Assembly (NCBI GenBank): GCA_039619475.1
Contig: CM077115.1
Span: forward strand, 182,930,106-182,994,105
Direction: 5' to 3'
DNA from: Icerya purchasi
Taxonomy: Eukaryota; Arthropoda; Insecta; Hemiptera; Monophlebidae
DNA: 64,000 nt
The position numbers were made by a program, and so were the translations under genes. The notes beneath the pieces were generated by a model, which saw only the letters and a list, made by a program, of their open reading frames with translations, was not told the origin of the DNA and did not search any database. Numbering within the stretch: the first letter of the stretch is position 1; each line of letters starts with the position of its first letter. Shown here piece by piece: positions 10,821 to 21,319 of the stretch.

Positions 10821-11100
10821 ATATAATAAAATAAACTTTAATAACAAACAATATAGATCAATAAATTAGATAAATACCTATTTAGAAACGTTTTCGGGCA
10901 TAACCCATCATCAGCTAACACTAACTTAAAGGAAACTTAAAACTGTTTTAAGTTTCCTTTAAGTTAGTGTTAGCTGATGATGGGTTATGCCCGAAAACGT
11001 TTCTAAATAGGTATTTATCTAATTTATTGATCTATATTGTTTGTTATTAAAGTTTATTTTATTATACCATTTTAACAAACAGGATGTATTCACCTACATT
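10821..11100 (-). mobile_element. Penelope-like hairpin retroelement, copy 2 (perfect 122-bp palindrome)
   Basis: A 280-bp insertion sits inside the reverse transcriptase of LINE B. It has a perfect 12-bp flanking duplication, TATTCTATACTT, at 10809-10820 and 11101-11112. Removing the insert and one duplication reconnects the LINE frame (ADDAVLLATSIE to YLQHLVDKL). Inside, 10822-10943 and 10945-11066 are perfect reverse complements, leaving one axis base at 10944. The remaining 34 bp (11067-11100) are an extension present at one end only and shared with copy 1. Each arm contains a hammerhead-like core (10970-11006 on plus; 10882-10918 on minus). Identity of the arms points to a recent or copy-back origin. 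Penelope-like affiliation is inferred from structure. Confidence 0.75.
10970..11006 (+). ncRNA. Hammerhead-ribozyme-like motif (candidate)
   Basis: The order is TTAG, CTGATGA (10974-10980), a 12-nt segment with GGG and CCC able to form a short stem II, GAAA (10993-10996), ACGTTT, CTAA (11003-11006). TTAG and CTAA could pair as stem I; A-U pairs around CG would be a minimal stem III. Penelope-like elements of animals are known to carry minimal type I hammerheads with very short stems. The stem II fit is imperfect (an extra U before GGG) and the stem III loop would be tiny, so activity is uncertain. The identical motif lies on the minus strand at 10882-10918. Confidence 0.4.
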
Positions 11101-13655
11101 TATTCTATACTTGTTGCTAATAACACCGCATCATCTGCATATCTTATGTTATTTGTTATTACCCCATTTATTTTTATTCCTTTTTAAACCTGATCTAATG
11201 CTTCTTTGAATATCTGCTCCGAATAAAAATTAAACAGTAGCGGTGAAAGTATACATCCCTGTCGGACTCCTTTCCTAATTTCTAGTTCTTCTGTGAGGTG
11301 TTGATTAACTTTCACTTGAGCCGACTGGTTGCAATACAAATTCATAATTATTCTTATATCGTTACTATCTAAATCTATTTTTGTAAGTAAGTCTAATAGT
11401 CTTTTATGTTTAACATTATCGAAATCAATGAAGCACGCATAAATTGGTTGTTGTCGATCTATACATTTTTGAATTAGTACTTGTATCGCAAACAATGCTT
11501 CCCTTGTTCCACAGCTGTTTCTAAAACCAAATTATTCTGTTGTATATAATTTTTAAAAGTATTTTTACTGCATGGCTCATCAGGCTTATTAACCAATATT
11601 CCTGGCACTTCTTGGTCCCTGGTCTTTTTGGGATTAGAATAAAAGTGGATTTCAACCAATCTGTTGGAATGCTACCGGTACTGTAAATCTTATACATTTG
11701 TAGCATCCCCTTCAAGTTCTCTTCATCTAGCCATTTTAAAAGTTTTACATTAATTTCATCCGGTCCAGTTGCCTTTCCGACCTTTGCATCCTTAATCGCT
11801 TTTTGAAGTTCTTCTTTCATAATAGCTGGACTTTCTGCCTTTGTTCTCAGTTCCGCTGCTTGCTTCCGATCGTCAGCAAACAGTTTTTGTACATATTCTT
11901 TCCACGTTCTTAATTGTTCTTGTTGGTCAATTATCAGTTTATTATTTTTATCACTAATTATACCATATGTTCTCTTCTTATATATATATATGTAAATTCT
12001 TTTATTTTTTTGTGTAAGTTGAATAAATCGTTTCTTTTGTAATTCTTCAATTTCCTGACATTTTCCGTTTATCCAGTTTTCTTTCTCTTTTCTAATCTTA
12101 CTTTTTATTTGTTCATCAATGTTTTTGTATTCTATCGTGTTTTTATAATTTCTTCGTTTATTCATTAATTGATAGATTTCCTCAGTCATCCATTTTTGTT
12201 TATATTGCTGTTGATGAGAGCCTATGTACTTTTCAGCTGTTCTTTTCATAGTTTCCTTTAATTTTTGCCATGTTTCCTCTATTAATGTTATTCCAGCGGA
12301 TACAATATTTCATACCTTTACGTTGAGGTTTTCAACAAATCGGTTTCTTATTTCACTACATTTCAGTTTACTGAAACAAACTTTCCTTTTCGCTTTACTT
12401 TTTCGTATTGATTTCAGATGAAGCCTCGTATCAGCTATTACCGGATTATGATCCAAGCCAATATCAGCGCTTGGGTATGTTTTTACATTTGTCACACCAT
12501 TTCTGAATCTTGTATTAATCAATATATGTATAATTTATTTGATTTCGAACTATATATTGCTTTGTATCTTTCGGAGATCTCCATGTATATAACCGACGTG
12601 GTAGCTACTTGTACCATGTGTTGCAGATCGCTAGATCTTGTTCCTGGCAGAATTGTATTAGCCGATCGCCTCTTTCCTTTCTTTGTCCTAAACCATATTC
12701 CCCTACAATGTTACCAACTGGTTCTTCTCCGACTTTAGCATTGAAATCTCCCATCACCAATGTGATATCCTGTTTCTTTATTGATTTCATTACTTCATTT
12801 ATCTGCTCGTAACATTCTTCAATCTTTTCGTTTGTTGTATCTGTCGTCGGGATGTACAATTGTATTATATTAACGTCAAATGGTTTAGCTGCTATCTACA
12901 TTATCATGCATCTATCTAAGAGGGCTATAACATTTTTAACATATTTTTTAACTTCATTTTTGGTCAATATTCCTACGCCATTTTTGTGTTCATTTCTTCC
13001 TACATTTCCACTTGAATAGTAAAAGGTGGTCTTTCCATCTCTATTTTTCCTCTAACAGCCCAATGAGTTTCACTTATCCCTAATATATCTATATGCAGCC
13101 TATCCATTTCTAGTACCGGGTTATTCATTTTTCCGTCTTCTAATAAGGTTCTTGTATTCCATGTCGCTATTCTTTTTATGTTTGCATTTGTTGCATTCAG
13201 TTTCTGATTATTTTTTGTTGTAACTAGTCGCATATTTTCCACACGACGCCTAGTTTCTAACGTTATGCGTCCGGTCGCCAATTTCACACTATCAGCCCCG
13301 AAATACCGATAGCGCCAGTTGCTAGCTGGATCGCCAGGCACAATCACATTTTTATTATTTCGTTTCATCATATGATATACAAGAGATTTTTAATGGAGTG
13401 GTTTCTCGTTGCCTTCTCCATCGCAGTATCCTAGCCGGTTGTATTTATATGTAATAGCCGCCTAGGAGTTTCTAGAATACAGCCGCTTCTGCTATATGTA
13501 CACCACGCCTGTATCTATGACTAATGTGGCTGCTTCCCCACATTACTAATCACAGCCGCCTTTCACCTGGGGATCAGACGCTGACCAGTAAGCAGCCCCT
13601 AACATGGGGATCTGACACTTCTGGATTTGGAGGTAGGGATACGCTTTGTCTACAG

Positions 13656-14427
13656 AATCAATTTCCGATTGAGCAAGATTTTACAGAATATCCGGATAAC
13701 GAGAATTAACTAATAAAACTGTATCATCGGCATATACTATTAATTTACCTGGTACATCTGGACTGCATAATTCGTTTATATAAATCAAAAATAGGAAAGC
13801 ACCTAAAATGATTCCCTGCGGCACCCTGAAGTTCTGGAATATTTTATTTCTATATACATTGTTAATTTTACTAACGTATCTGCTACTCACTAGGTAAGAT
13901 TTTAACCAATTTAATATAAACCCTCAAAAATCTGAATTATCCAGTTTAAGAATTAACAGTTCATGATTTACAGTACCAAATGCCTTTTTTATATCAAAGT
14001 AAATGGCAGCAGTGTATCTATCTGCTTCTATGTTTTCTGTAATATGAAATACATGTTCGAATAGGGCAGCATTCGTTTTCCGATCTATTTTAAAACTCGT
14101 CCTGGTTTTTACGAAAATAATTAGTCACTGTTAGAGATCATTCATCATCTTTATTTTAAAACGTTTCTCAAAAATTTTTGACAGAGTGGGAAGAATGCAT
14201 ATCGGCTTGTAATTGGAAACTGATGATTTTTCATCACTTTTATAAATCGGAAAAATAACCCCCAATTTAAGGATTTCCGGAAATGTTCCCGCAATAACAC
14301 ATTCACTGAACAAAAAACATTAATGGTCGTACAAAAAAGTTTAAGTTTTCTTTTACTAGCTCAGTTGAAATTTTATCAAACCCAAATGATGATTTATTTG
14401 GTATGGACAAAGTAGTATTCTTTACAT
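13656..14427 (-). mobile_element. LINE A, reverse transcriptase segment
   Basis: Minus-strand frames encode FPEILKLGVIFPIYKSDEK and SNYKPICILPTLSKIFEK (14313-14131), typical of RT motifs 1 and 2, then AVYFDIKKAFGTVNHELL (near 13990), and VPQGIILGAFLFLIYINEL with IVYADDTVLLV (13890-13681), the B and catalytic C motifs. Stops separate the pieces. The segment is cut at 13656-13663 by LINE B and at 14427 by LINE C; the frame continues across both insertions when they are removed. It resembles Jockey/CR1-group elements. Confidence 0.8.
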
Positions 14428-15258
14428 TCTTTTTAGGGTTCGTCAACATATTGGTCTAAGAACAATGGAACAAAGAGGTAAGAGAGACTGAGACAGTTAC
14501 ATGATCAGAGATAGCCGACAAAAAGGAATTAAGAGCTAGGATAACAGAAGGAGAAGAAAGAGCGAGAATTAATGAAGCACAGTATGGAGCGGGAATACCG
14601 ATTTGTAAAAGGAAGGAATAAAAAGAAGCTCGTTCAGTTGAAAGCGATGAACAACCGAACATTATATGATCGGGATCACAAATAAATTGATTGCTGGAGG
14701 GGTGCAATGGACAATAAGGAGAAGTCACGAGAGAATAAATAGCGTGGAAGGGAGCAAACTGTGCCCAAAGCGGTGGCGGACAAATTGCAGAGAGATTGGA
14801 TCGGCGCATAGAAAGAAAGTTAAAAAACCCGGGGGGAAGCGTGGAAGGGAAGGCTGAATGGACAAGAAAAAAGAGGCCGGGTTGGAGAAAGCAGCAGCAG
14901 GCAGAATGGTAATATTGGAAGCTGAGAATACCAGAAGAGGAATATGATCGAGCGAATGAGTCGACCAGTTCATTTTCCTCGATTCCGGCATGGCCAGGAA
15001 TCCAAAAGAAATCCGTTTGGATTAAGTGCGCAAGGAAGAGATCATGAATCAAGAAGCGAATAAGAAGAATGACGTAGTTGGTTGAGTGAGAAGGGAGAGG
15101 AGATGTGATAACCTGCAGCACGCTTTGAAAATCCGACAGGATAAGGAGATTGCGAGAGGCAGGTGAAGATCCAGTCAAAAGAAGGGCACGCAGAATAGCA
15201 GAACACTCAGCATAAAAGATTGAACAAGAAGATGGAAGTTTAAAGTGTACTCGAATTA
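14428..15258 (-). mobile_element. LINE C, 5'-truncated 3' end with RNase H domain
   Basis: An 831-bp insertion in LINE A, flanked by an 11-bp duplication ATTCTTTACAT at 14417-14427 and 15259-15269. The 240-codon minus-strand frame 15178-14456 contains LLILSDFQSVLQVI and FFWIPGHAGIEENELVDSFA, the RNase H pattern of I/LOA/R1-type LINEs, and CDPDHIMFGCSSLSTER, the cysteine/histidine-containing C-terminus. The 3' end is CCTAAAAAG next to the duplication. Purine-rich plus strand reflects a pyrimidine-rich coding strand. 5' truncation is the usual result of incomplete target-primed reverse transcription. The frame is the longest in the window, so the insertion is probably among the younger ones. 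Confidence 0.85.
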
Positions 15259-16437
15259 ATTCTTTACATCATCGTAAAAAAATTTTGTAAATATTTTCCT
15301 AATGATTTTATTCAACACTGTTGTATTGCTACATAGTTTATCGCTACTTACAATGTTATATACACAATCTTTAGAGTAAATATTACAGTAATTTTCTACT
15401 ATGTCCCCATTACCATCCACTGATAATACGTTTTTATTTATAATTATTTGTTTTAATCTATAGGCGTCTTTATCAATCAGTTTTATTTCTAATTGTCCAA
15501 TAATTTTTTTGCTTGCTTTGATATTTGTTTAGAATGTTATTATAATAATCAAACTCAGCTGTCCTTACTGCCTTCTGGAGTTTTTTTGAGACAATTTTAA
15601 AGATTTGTTGTAAATTTTCATCTAAAGGATTTATTTTAAGGCGATGAGAGATATCAACTTTTTTTAGACGAAAGTTAGAGCACAATATTGTTAACCCATG
15701 GGGGTTTCGTCTGATTGCACTTGTAGATAAAATCTGTGATATTTGAAATGAACCAATTAAATTTTTCATTTAAACAAATACTCAATATTTCAACTGAATA
15801 TAATGTTACTAAATTTTTTTTTACCCAAAGAGTAATGCGGACCTTCAAGAGTTAAGCCATTAGAGAGAGAGTAAATTCAGCCTATTAACCCGAATGATCA
15901 GAAAAAGAAATATATCAATAATATTTTGTTTAACCATTACAGATGTATTTTTATGATGCATATACCTGCTACCAGAATACGATCCAAGTAAGAAACATAT
16001 TCTCCTTGAACTCGGCAATAGGCAGGCTAGTTTATTGCATTAGCAAATCGATAAGCGCTGTATAAGTTACAGTAATTGTCGCTAGAAATTTTGTCATAAC
16101 GTTAATATTCATATCACCCGTGATTATTGCTGTTTCTGCTTACATATTCAAAATACTTTTTAATTTAACCGAAAATTTAAAAAATATATCGACTTGAAGT
16201 AAATAAAATCGCACCAAAAAATAAATTAAAAAATTATTCTGCAAAAAAAAATAATTCCGAGCAATGTACTTACAAAATATTGTGATCATTTTTAAACGTC
16301 ACTTCTTACATTCGGCACATGATAATATCCTGGGAATGAAGTTGATGAGATGGTTCAATCGTCACTTTTCCTTCAAATTTTCTGACGGGGTTTATTCTCT
16401 TACCGAAATAACTCGATTTGAAGGTGCCGGATGCTCG
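15259..16437 (-). mobile_element. LINE A, 5' segment (endonuclease and linker)
   Basis: Frames on the minus strand give an endonuclease remnant with AIITGDMNIN (about 16135-16105), then LDHIF-like and SDHSG-like residues (about 15990-15880) matching the C-terminal APE motif, followed by the linker 15769-15473 with KAVRTAEFDYYNNILNKYQSKQKNYW, a region common between EN and RT in Jockey-like elements. Heavily mutated. The upstream limit is unclear because LINE D begins at 16438. No ORF1 was recognised. Confidence 0.6.
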
Positions 16438-17290
16438 CTTATTATTTATTATTAAGTTCGACAGTCCTAGGACTGGTTTAACTCCATGGTAAGCCTTTTC
16501 CAACCCCTCCGATTCTCCGCAGTTCTTTTCATTTTCCAGTATCGGTCTGTGCCTGCGTCCTTCACCAACCCCCGCTGATAAATGTGTTCCTCGGTCTACC
16601 ACGTCTTCTGTTTCCTTGAATTTGTCCTTCTATTACATCGTGAAGGAGACCGCCGTGTCTGAGTACATGTCCCATCCAGTTTAATCGTCGTTTCTGTATC
16701 GAATGGACCAATGTCCTTTCTTCATCTACTCTCCGTAGTACTTCTGCGTTTGTGGTTTTTTCAGTCCAGCTTATTCTTTGTAATTTCCTCCAACACCATA
16801 TCTCGAAAGCCTGCAACTTTAAGATATTCCTTTTATTCAGGGTCCACGTTTCCGCGCAGTACAGCGCTACTGGCCACACGCAATTTTAACGATGCGCTTA
16901 CGTATTTTCAGTGGCATTGACTTTTGGCGTAGTATATTTTGTTTTTCCCGCCACGCAAGCTTAGCTAGTCTGATTCTTGAGTTTATTTCTATATCACAGT
17001 ATAAGTCCTCTGTTATTACTTGACCAAGATATTTAAATGCTTGCACCTGCTGGATTTTCTGACCCTCTATGTCTAGTTGAAAACGTTTAGGTTGTTTGCC
17101 AATCATCATTGTCTTTGTTTTGTTGACGTTTATTTCTAATCCAAACCGTTTTCCTGTATCATTTAAGGTCTGCACCATTCTCTGCAACATTTTCGGCTTA
17201 CTCGTTCTAAATTGATATTCATTAATTCGACCGGGGGACACTGTCTCGAACAAGTCGCTGATAGTTTGCTGTTGTTGTTGCAATGAGAAG
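16438..17290 (-). mobile_element. LINE D, 5'-truncated RTE/CFDP2-type 3' end
   Basis: Two minus-strand frames, 17283-16867 and 16879-16562, encode the post-catalytic part of the same protein class as LINE B: LNDTGKRFGLEINVNKTKTM, QAFKYLGQVITEDLYCD, RIRLAKLAWREKQNIL, then CAETWTLNKRNILKLQAFEIWCWRKL, ISWTEKTTNAEVLRRV, LNWMGHVLRHGGLL and RRRGRPRN. A further frame to about 16440 ends KAYHGVKPVLGLSN followed by a TAATAAATAATAA tail. The catalytic YADD part and everything upstream are missing. One frameshift near 16870 separates the two frames. It lies against LINE A and may have inserted into it. Confidence 0.85.
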
Positions 17291-17329
17291 CTTAACGGTA
17301 TTTATTGATAGAAACACCTCTGGCAAGTG

Positions 17330-19620
17330 AAAAATATAAAACATTACGAAGATCAATATTTATCGTCGGAAATACAAGGCACGATAGTTATAATCGAACA
17401 ACCTAAAAATCTCTGACCACAACGTATTGTTTTCCGAACTACATAATTGAAGTTATCAAATTTAATGACTTATTAAAATGAGAACCAAAGTTTATAGCCG
17501 GCGGCGATTTTAATGCTAAGCGCGTTTACTACGGTTCCAGATTAATCACCTCAAGAGGATCAAGGTTGCATAAATCAGCAAATGAACAAAGGTGTAGTTT
17601 TTTTTTTACTCTGCGCAACTAACATACTGGATATAAATCGCATCCCAGATTTATCAGATTTATTTCTCATTAAAGGAATACCTAGAAAATTCGTGACTGT
17701 AGTCACTGGTTTTGACACTTAATTTTTTCAAATTACTCGCCAATAATAGCGACCAGAAGTACAGAAATCGTGAATAAAAAGAAAACATGCAAACACCACA
17801 TAATAAAATAACAGACTGAGACTGATATAAAAAAAATTTTAGAAGAAAAAACTGACTTAATAATCCAGTTAAAATCTCCTAAACAAATTGAAGAATCGGT
17901 AAGAAAAGTTCCCGATCAATTGCAAACGGCAATGGCTCTAACTCAACTTCAAACAAAAAATACAGCTACTACTTCGAATACATTCGCTAACTTGTATTAG
18001 AGAAAAGAACGAATTCTGTGGCAAAGAACTCTTAAGAATAAACATCAGTTATACTAACAAAAAGAGTTTAGAACGCATCAAATGAACCCAAAAAAACAAA
18101 ACTTTTCACAAGTATCTAGCCAATATATCGCCTACTCAAGAAACAGGTTGCAATTTGCGGTAGGCAGCGAAGAATATAGTTATACGTAACCAACCCTTAA
18201 AAGCGACGAATCGGGAAAAAGTGGAAAACAGTTAACTGATGCTCATGGGAAATACTTGACCAGTGTCTTTAAAGCGAATAATACAAGTACAATAACCGAT
18301 TCTAAAAATACTCAAAAACCAAAAAAAAACAAAAAAAAAAAAACAAAAATAATTCTATTTTCTCGTCATGGGTGAAAAAATACATAAAACTACAAAATAA
18401 TAAAAAATATCCGGCATTTAAAATGGTGACAGCAAAAGTGTTAAAGAATTACCAAAAAAATCGGTAACTCTGCTGACTTATACATATATATGTATATATA
18501 TATATATATTGCTGTCTTGAGAATCTCGCTCTCCCCAGCTTAGTTGAACTTGTCCCAAATAATTATGATACTAAAGCCTGAAACAGATGACACTGAGCAC
18601 AGTCCCATTTCCCTATTGCCTGTTTTGGCTAAGTTACTGGAAAGGTTAATATCTGTTAGATTAAATAAAATGATTGAAGAAAAGAATGAAACTGCGCAGC
18701 ACTAGTTTAGCTTTAGGAACGCGCAGTCCACATATACAAAGTGGTCAAAAAATAATCAAAGAGGGAATTGAAAACAAAAGATATAGCGAAACGATGTTTA
18801 TAGATATTACTAAAGCGTTTGCTAAAATATGACATGAAGGCCTATTATAGTGGCTGTCCCTGAAAGATACTATCTGTCGCTAAAATCCTATTTAATTGAC
18901 CGATAATTTCGAATCAGGCATAATAACCGTTTAATGTTGAACTACGCATAGGAAAGCGTATTATACCTCTTCTGTACAAGCTAATCTTCCTGGGAAAGAA
19001 GTGCACATGATTACATTTGCGGATGATACGATGCTAACTGCTGCAGATACGAACCCCAATATTGCAACTGTTGCTTGATAAAAAAATTTAAACTCCATAC
19101 TTCAAAGGTCACAGGCACGGATATTGAAAATAGTAAACCAAGATAATTCGAACGGGTAAACACAGATATTTTTAGGACATCACGTGGTTCCGAAAAGAAA
19201 CGATGTGAAAAATATCTTGAAGTACACTTAGACCAAATCCTTAATCAGAAACTCCATATGCAGAAGAAAGGAAAAGAGCTGGATCAGAAGCTTGGAAAAT
19301 TATATTGGCCTGTAGGACTCCAATCGCAACTGACTCCCAAGAAAAAAGAGTTTTAATATATAAAATGGTATTAAAACCAATATGGAGTTATACAGCGCGA
19401 CTTTGGACATGCGCTAAGAAAACCAATATACTGACTTTCAGAATAAAACATTTCGAACGATAGAACGAAATGATTCGTAGAAACCTGAAAATTTCCACGA
19501 TTGATGAAAGTGTTTGAAAGCATGGGTACTGGGCTGACGGCTACTCTTTCAGATAAATCAGTTAGAACTAAGATTCAAGATTTAGTTCGATGAAAATGGG
19601 GAAAAATACATCAACCGATG
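17330..19620 (+). mobile_element. LINE E, decayed Jockey-clade retrotransposon
   Basis: This is the only LINE on the plus strand. Broken frames read FIAGGDFNAKRVYYGSRLIT (17491-17550), the Jockey endonuclease motif, followed by IPDLSDLFLIKGIP; then SPISLLPVLAKLLERLI (about 18600-18650), an RT motif; TFADDTMLTAADTNPN (19013-19060), the catalytic motif; and LIYKMVLKPIWSYTARLW (about 19355-19410), the Jockey C-terminus. Many stops and deletions occur throughout, so it is old. The 5' end and ORF1 are missing or unrecognisable. Confidence 0.75.
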
Positions 19621-20478
19621 TATTCCTCGCATTAGTGAACTTGCAAGGGATGATTTGTTTGATAACCAACAAACGCCGGCACAAATTAGTAAAAAAAAAA
19701 AAAAAAAAATTGTGCGACTGTATTAAAGACAATTCTAAGAAGATTTTTATTTTCTTAACGTTTGTTTTAATGACTCCTATCAGCTCTCATCGATACTCAA
19801 CGGTATCCTCATACGGGACCAGCAGTAACCGGTACAATTTCTAATAAACAAAGGAGATACCATTGGAATGAATCCAGATAGTTAAAAATCATACGCAAAA
19901 ATGTTAATATTTCCGCCAATAATGTGAGCTTTCTAGTTTGCGCTATGGTGATTTCAATTTTCTTTACTCGAATCTACACTTATCCGGGATAATTAACAAT
20001 TATGTATAGTTTTTTAGTCTAGCTATATTAAAAATTCGATCTCTTTCCAACCTGCGCTTTCACGCTAATCTAGCCAATCGCGTTTGTTGTATTAAAAGTT
20101 CCTCTAAAGGCACCTTTTTTTAACGTTTATTTTAAAAACTCCTCGGTAAATAATTACCGATATTTATTGGCCTGATATATATGGTACTGGCACAATTCCC
20201 GATAGACGAAGAATATCGTTGAAATCGGCTTAAATAAAATCAAAAATTATGCCTGAACAAACGTAAAAATAATAAAAGAAAAAACAGAAATCGTGCGTTT
20301 GTTACAAACATATCATTTCTCTTTTTTTACGAAATCGATAAATAAAAGTCTCTTTCCGTATTGTCGATAAGTAACACAACGACGCACAAATTTTACCGAA
20401 ATAAGTCGTACGATGGAGTAACATTTTGCACCCTCTGTTATCAAGCATTTACTTTTAAAGAAAGCTCAGAAAGTGAAT
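19621..20478. other. Unresolved repetitive spacer
   Basis: Two similar stretches, about 19740-19900 and 20118-20260, share a TTAACGTTT-TTTTA-ACTCC segment and a following GG-ACAATT...AAAATCA-A-ATTATGC-like segment, so they are probably decayed copies of one repeat. A piece at 20245-20345 also resembles 43310-43390. No gene recognised. Confidence 0.4.
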
Positions 20479-20481
20479 AGA

Positions 20482-20722
20482 AAAAATAAAAAAAAACCTT
20501 TTAAAACTAGCCTTTTATTTATGCACTAAAAAGTACAAAATAATTCTTTATTAGTGTGAGACTACCAGATACGCATTTTAACATTAAAATCTAAAACTAG
20601 AAAATTTTAATGTTAAGGTACGCGTATCTGGTAGTCGCACACTAATAAAGGTATTTTGTACTTTTTAGTGCATAAATAAAAGGCTATTTTTAAAAAGTTT
20701 TTTTTATTTTTTTTTATTTTTT
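20482..20722. mobile_element. Foldback element, family with GCACTAAAAAGTA motif, copy 1
   Basis: Arms 20482-20590 and 20602-20722 are near-perfect reverse complements around a short CTAAAACTAG spacer. The arms contain TTTATGCACTAAAAAGTACAAAATAAT, cut here into GCACTAAAAAGTA and neighbours, a motif shared with the foldbacks at 41650-42132, 42569-43003 and, on the far side, 62165-62590. No coding capacity. Target duplication not resolved because the ends are A/T runs. Confidence 0.75.
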
Positions 20723-20889
20723 AGTCTGGACTTTTTACTATGTATTTCAATAAAAAACAATAAATTTAGAATTGTTTTTTATTTAATTTTATTCAATATC
20801 TTGATTATAGGACATTTACAGATATTTGTGTTACATTTTATTATTCAATTATATTGTCTTTTGTTTTTCATACAATACATACGGAATCC

Positions 20890-21310
20890 TCAGCACATGA
20901 AACACAATGTTTGACTAATAGCGATCTTTCCAACGATATATCACATGATTGAAAAAAAATATATTTTTTTGAAACTTTCGAGCTTTCAGCGCCCCAAGGA
21001 TCCGATTTTAAAGTTGGAAACCCAAATGTTCCAAAATAAAGAAATACACGAGGATGAACATTTTTTTAACCTTGTTCAATATTTTTAGCTATGAAGCTGA
21101 GCCACGTAATTTTTTGTGCTTTTTTAAACTTTTGGTAACCTCCAATGTTTCGTTAAAAAAATGAAATACGAGTTTGCTCCCGACAAATAGCGCTCTTTTC
21201 AACAGTATATCATATGCCCGGAAAGAAATATATTTTATTCCAAAATTTTGCGTTTTCGGTGCTCCGAGGGTCTAGAATTTTAAAGTTCGAAGCCCATATG
21301 TTGCATAATA
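20890..21310. repeat. Diverged direct repeat pair of about 150 bp
   Basis: The segment 20905-21045 (TAGCGATCTTTCCAACGATA, then TATATCACATG, then TTTCGAGCTTTCAGCGCCCC) recurs in the same order at about 21187-21310 (TAGCGCTCTTTTCAACAGTA, TATATCATATG, TTTGCGTTTTCGGTGCTCCG). Spacing is about 280 bp. It may be two units of a tandem array or two insertions of one repeat. No function inferred. Confidence 0.6.
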
Positions 21311-21319
21311 TTGTATTGT

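Larger units (their letters stand above)
10054..13655 (-). mobile_element. LINE B, RTE/CFDP2-type retrotransposon, nearly full length, decayed
   Basis: An about 3.6-kb non-LTR element encoding an APE-type endonuclease and reverse transcriptase in broken minus-strand frames. In coding order: a start region at 13371; endonuclease motifs IATWNTRTLLEDGK and ILGISETHW (about 13170-13050); VMGDFNAKVGEE and GERGDRL-like residues (12760-12660); GLDHNPV (about 12440); a basic linker; RT start KATGPDEINVKLLKWL (11800-11720); FIDFDNVKHKRL and GVRQGCILSPLLF (11430-11230); YADDAVLLA (about 11140-11115); then, beyond an insertion, LQHLVDKLKDSCREYGIKIN and the C-terminal GRGRRRTDWIKNILEW (about 10210-10160). 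The 3' end is a GAA-repeat tail, and the 5' untranslated part reaches about 13655. Flanking duplication AATCAATT is 8 bp. Several frameshifts, a TA tract inside the linker (about 11980) and the hairpin insertion make it inactive. Confidence 0.88.

Noticed and set aside
12224..12812. Plus-strand frames within 12.2-12.8 kb
   Set aside because: Antisense shadows of LINE B, whose minus-strand frames carry the recognisable endonuclease motifs.
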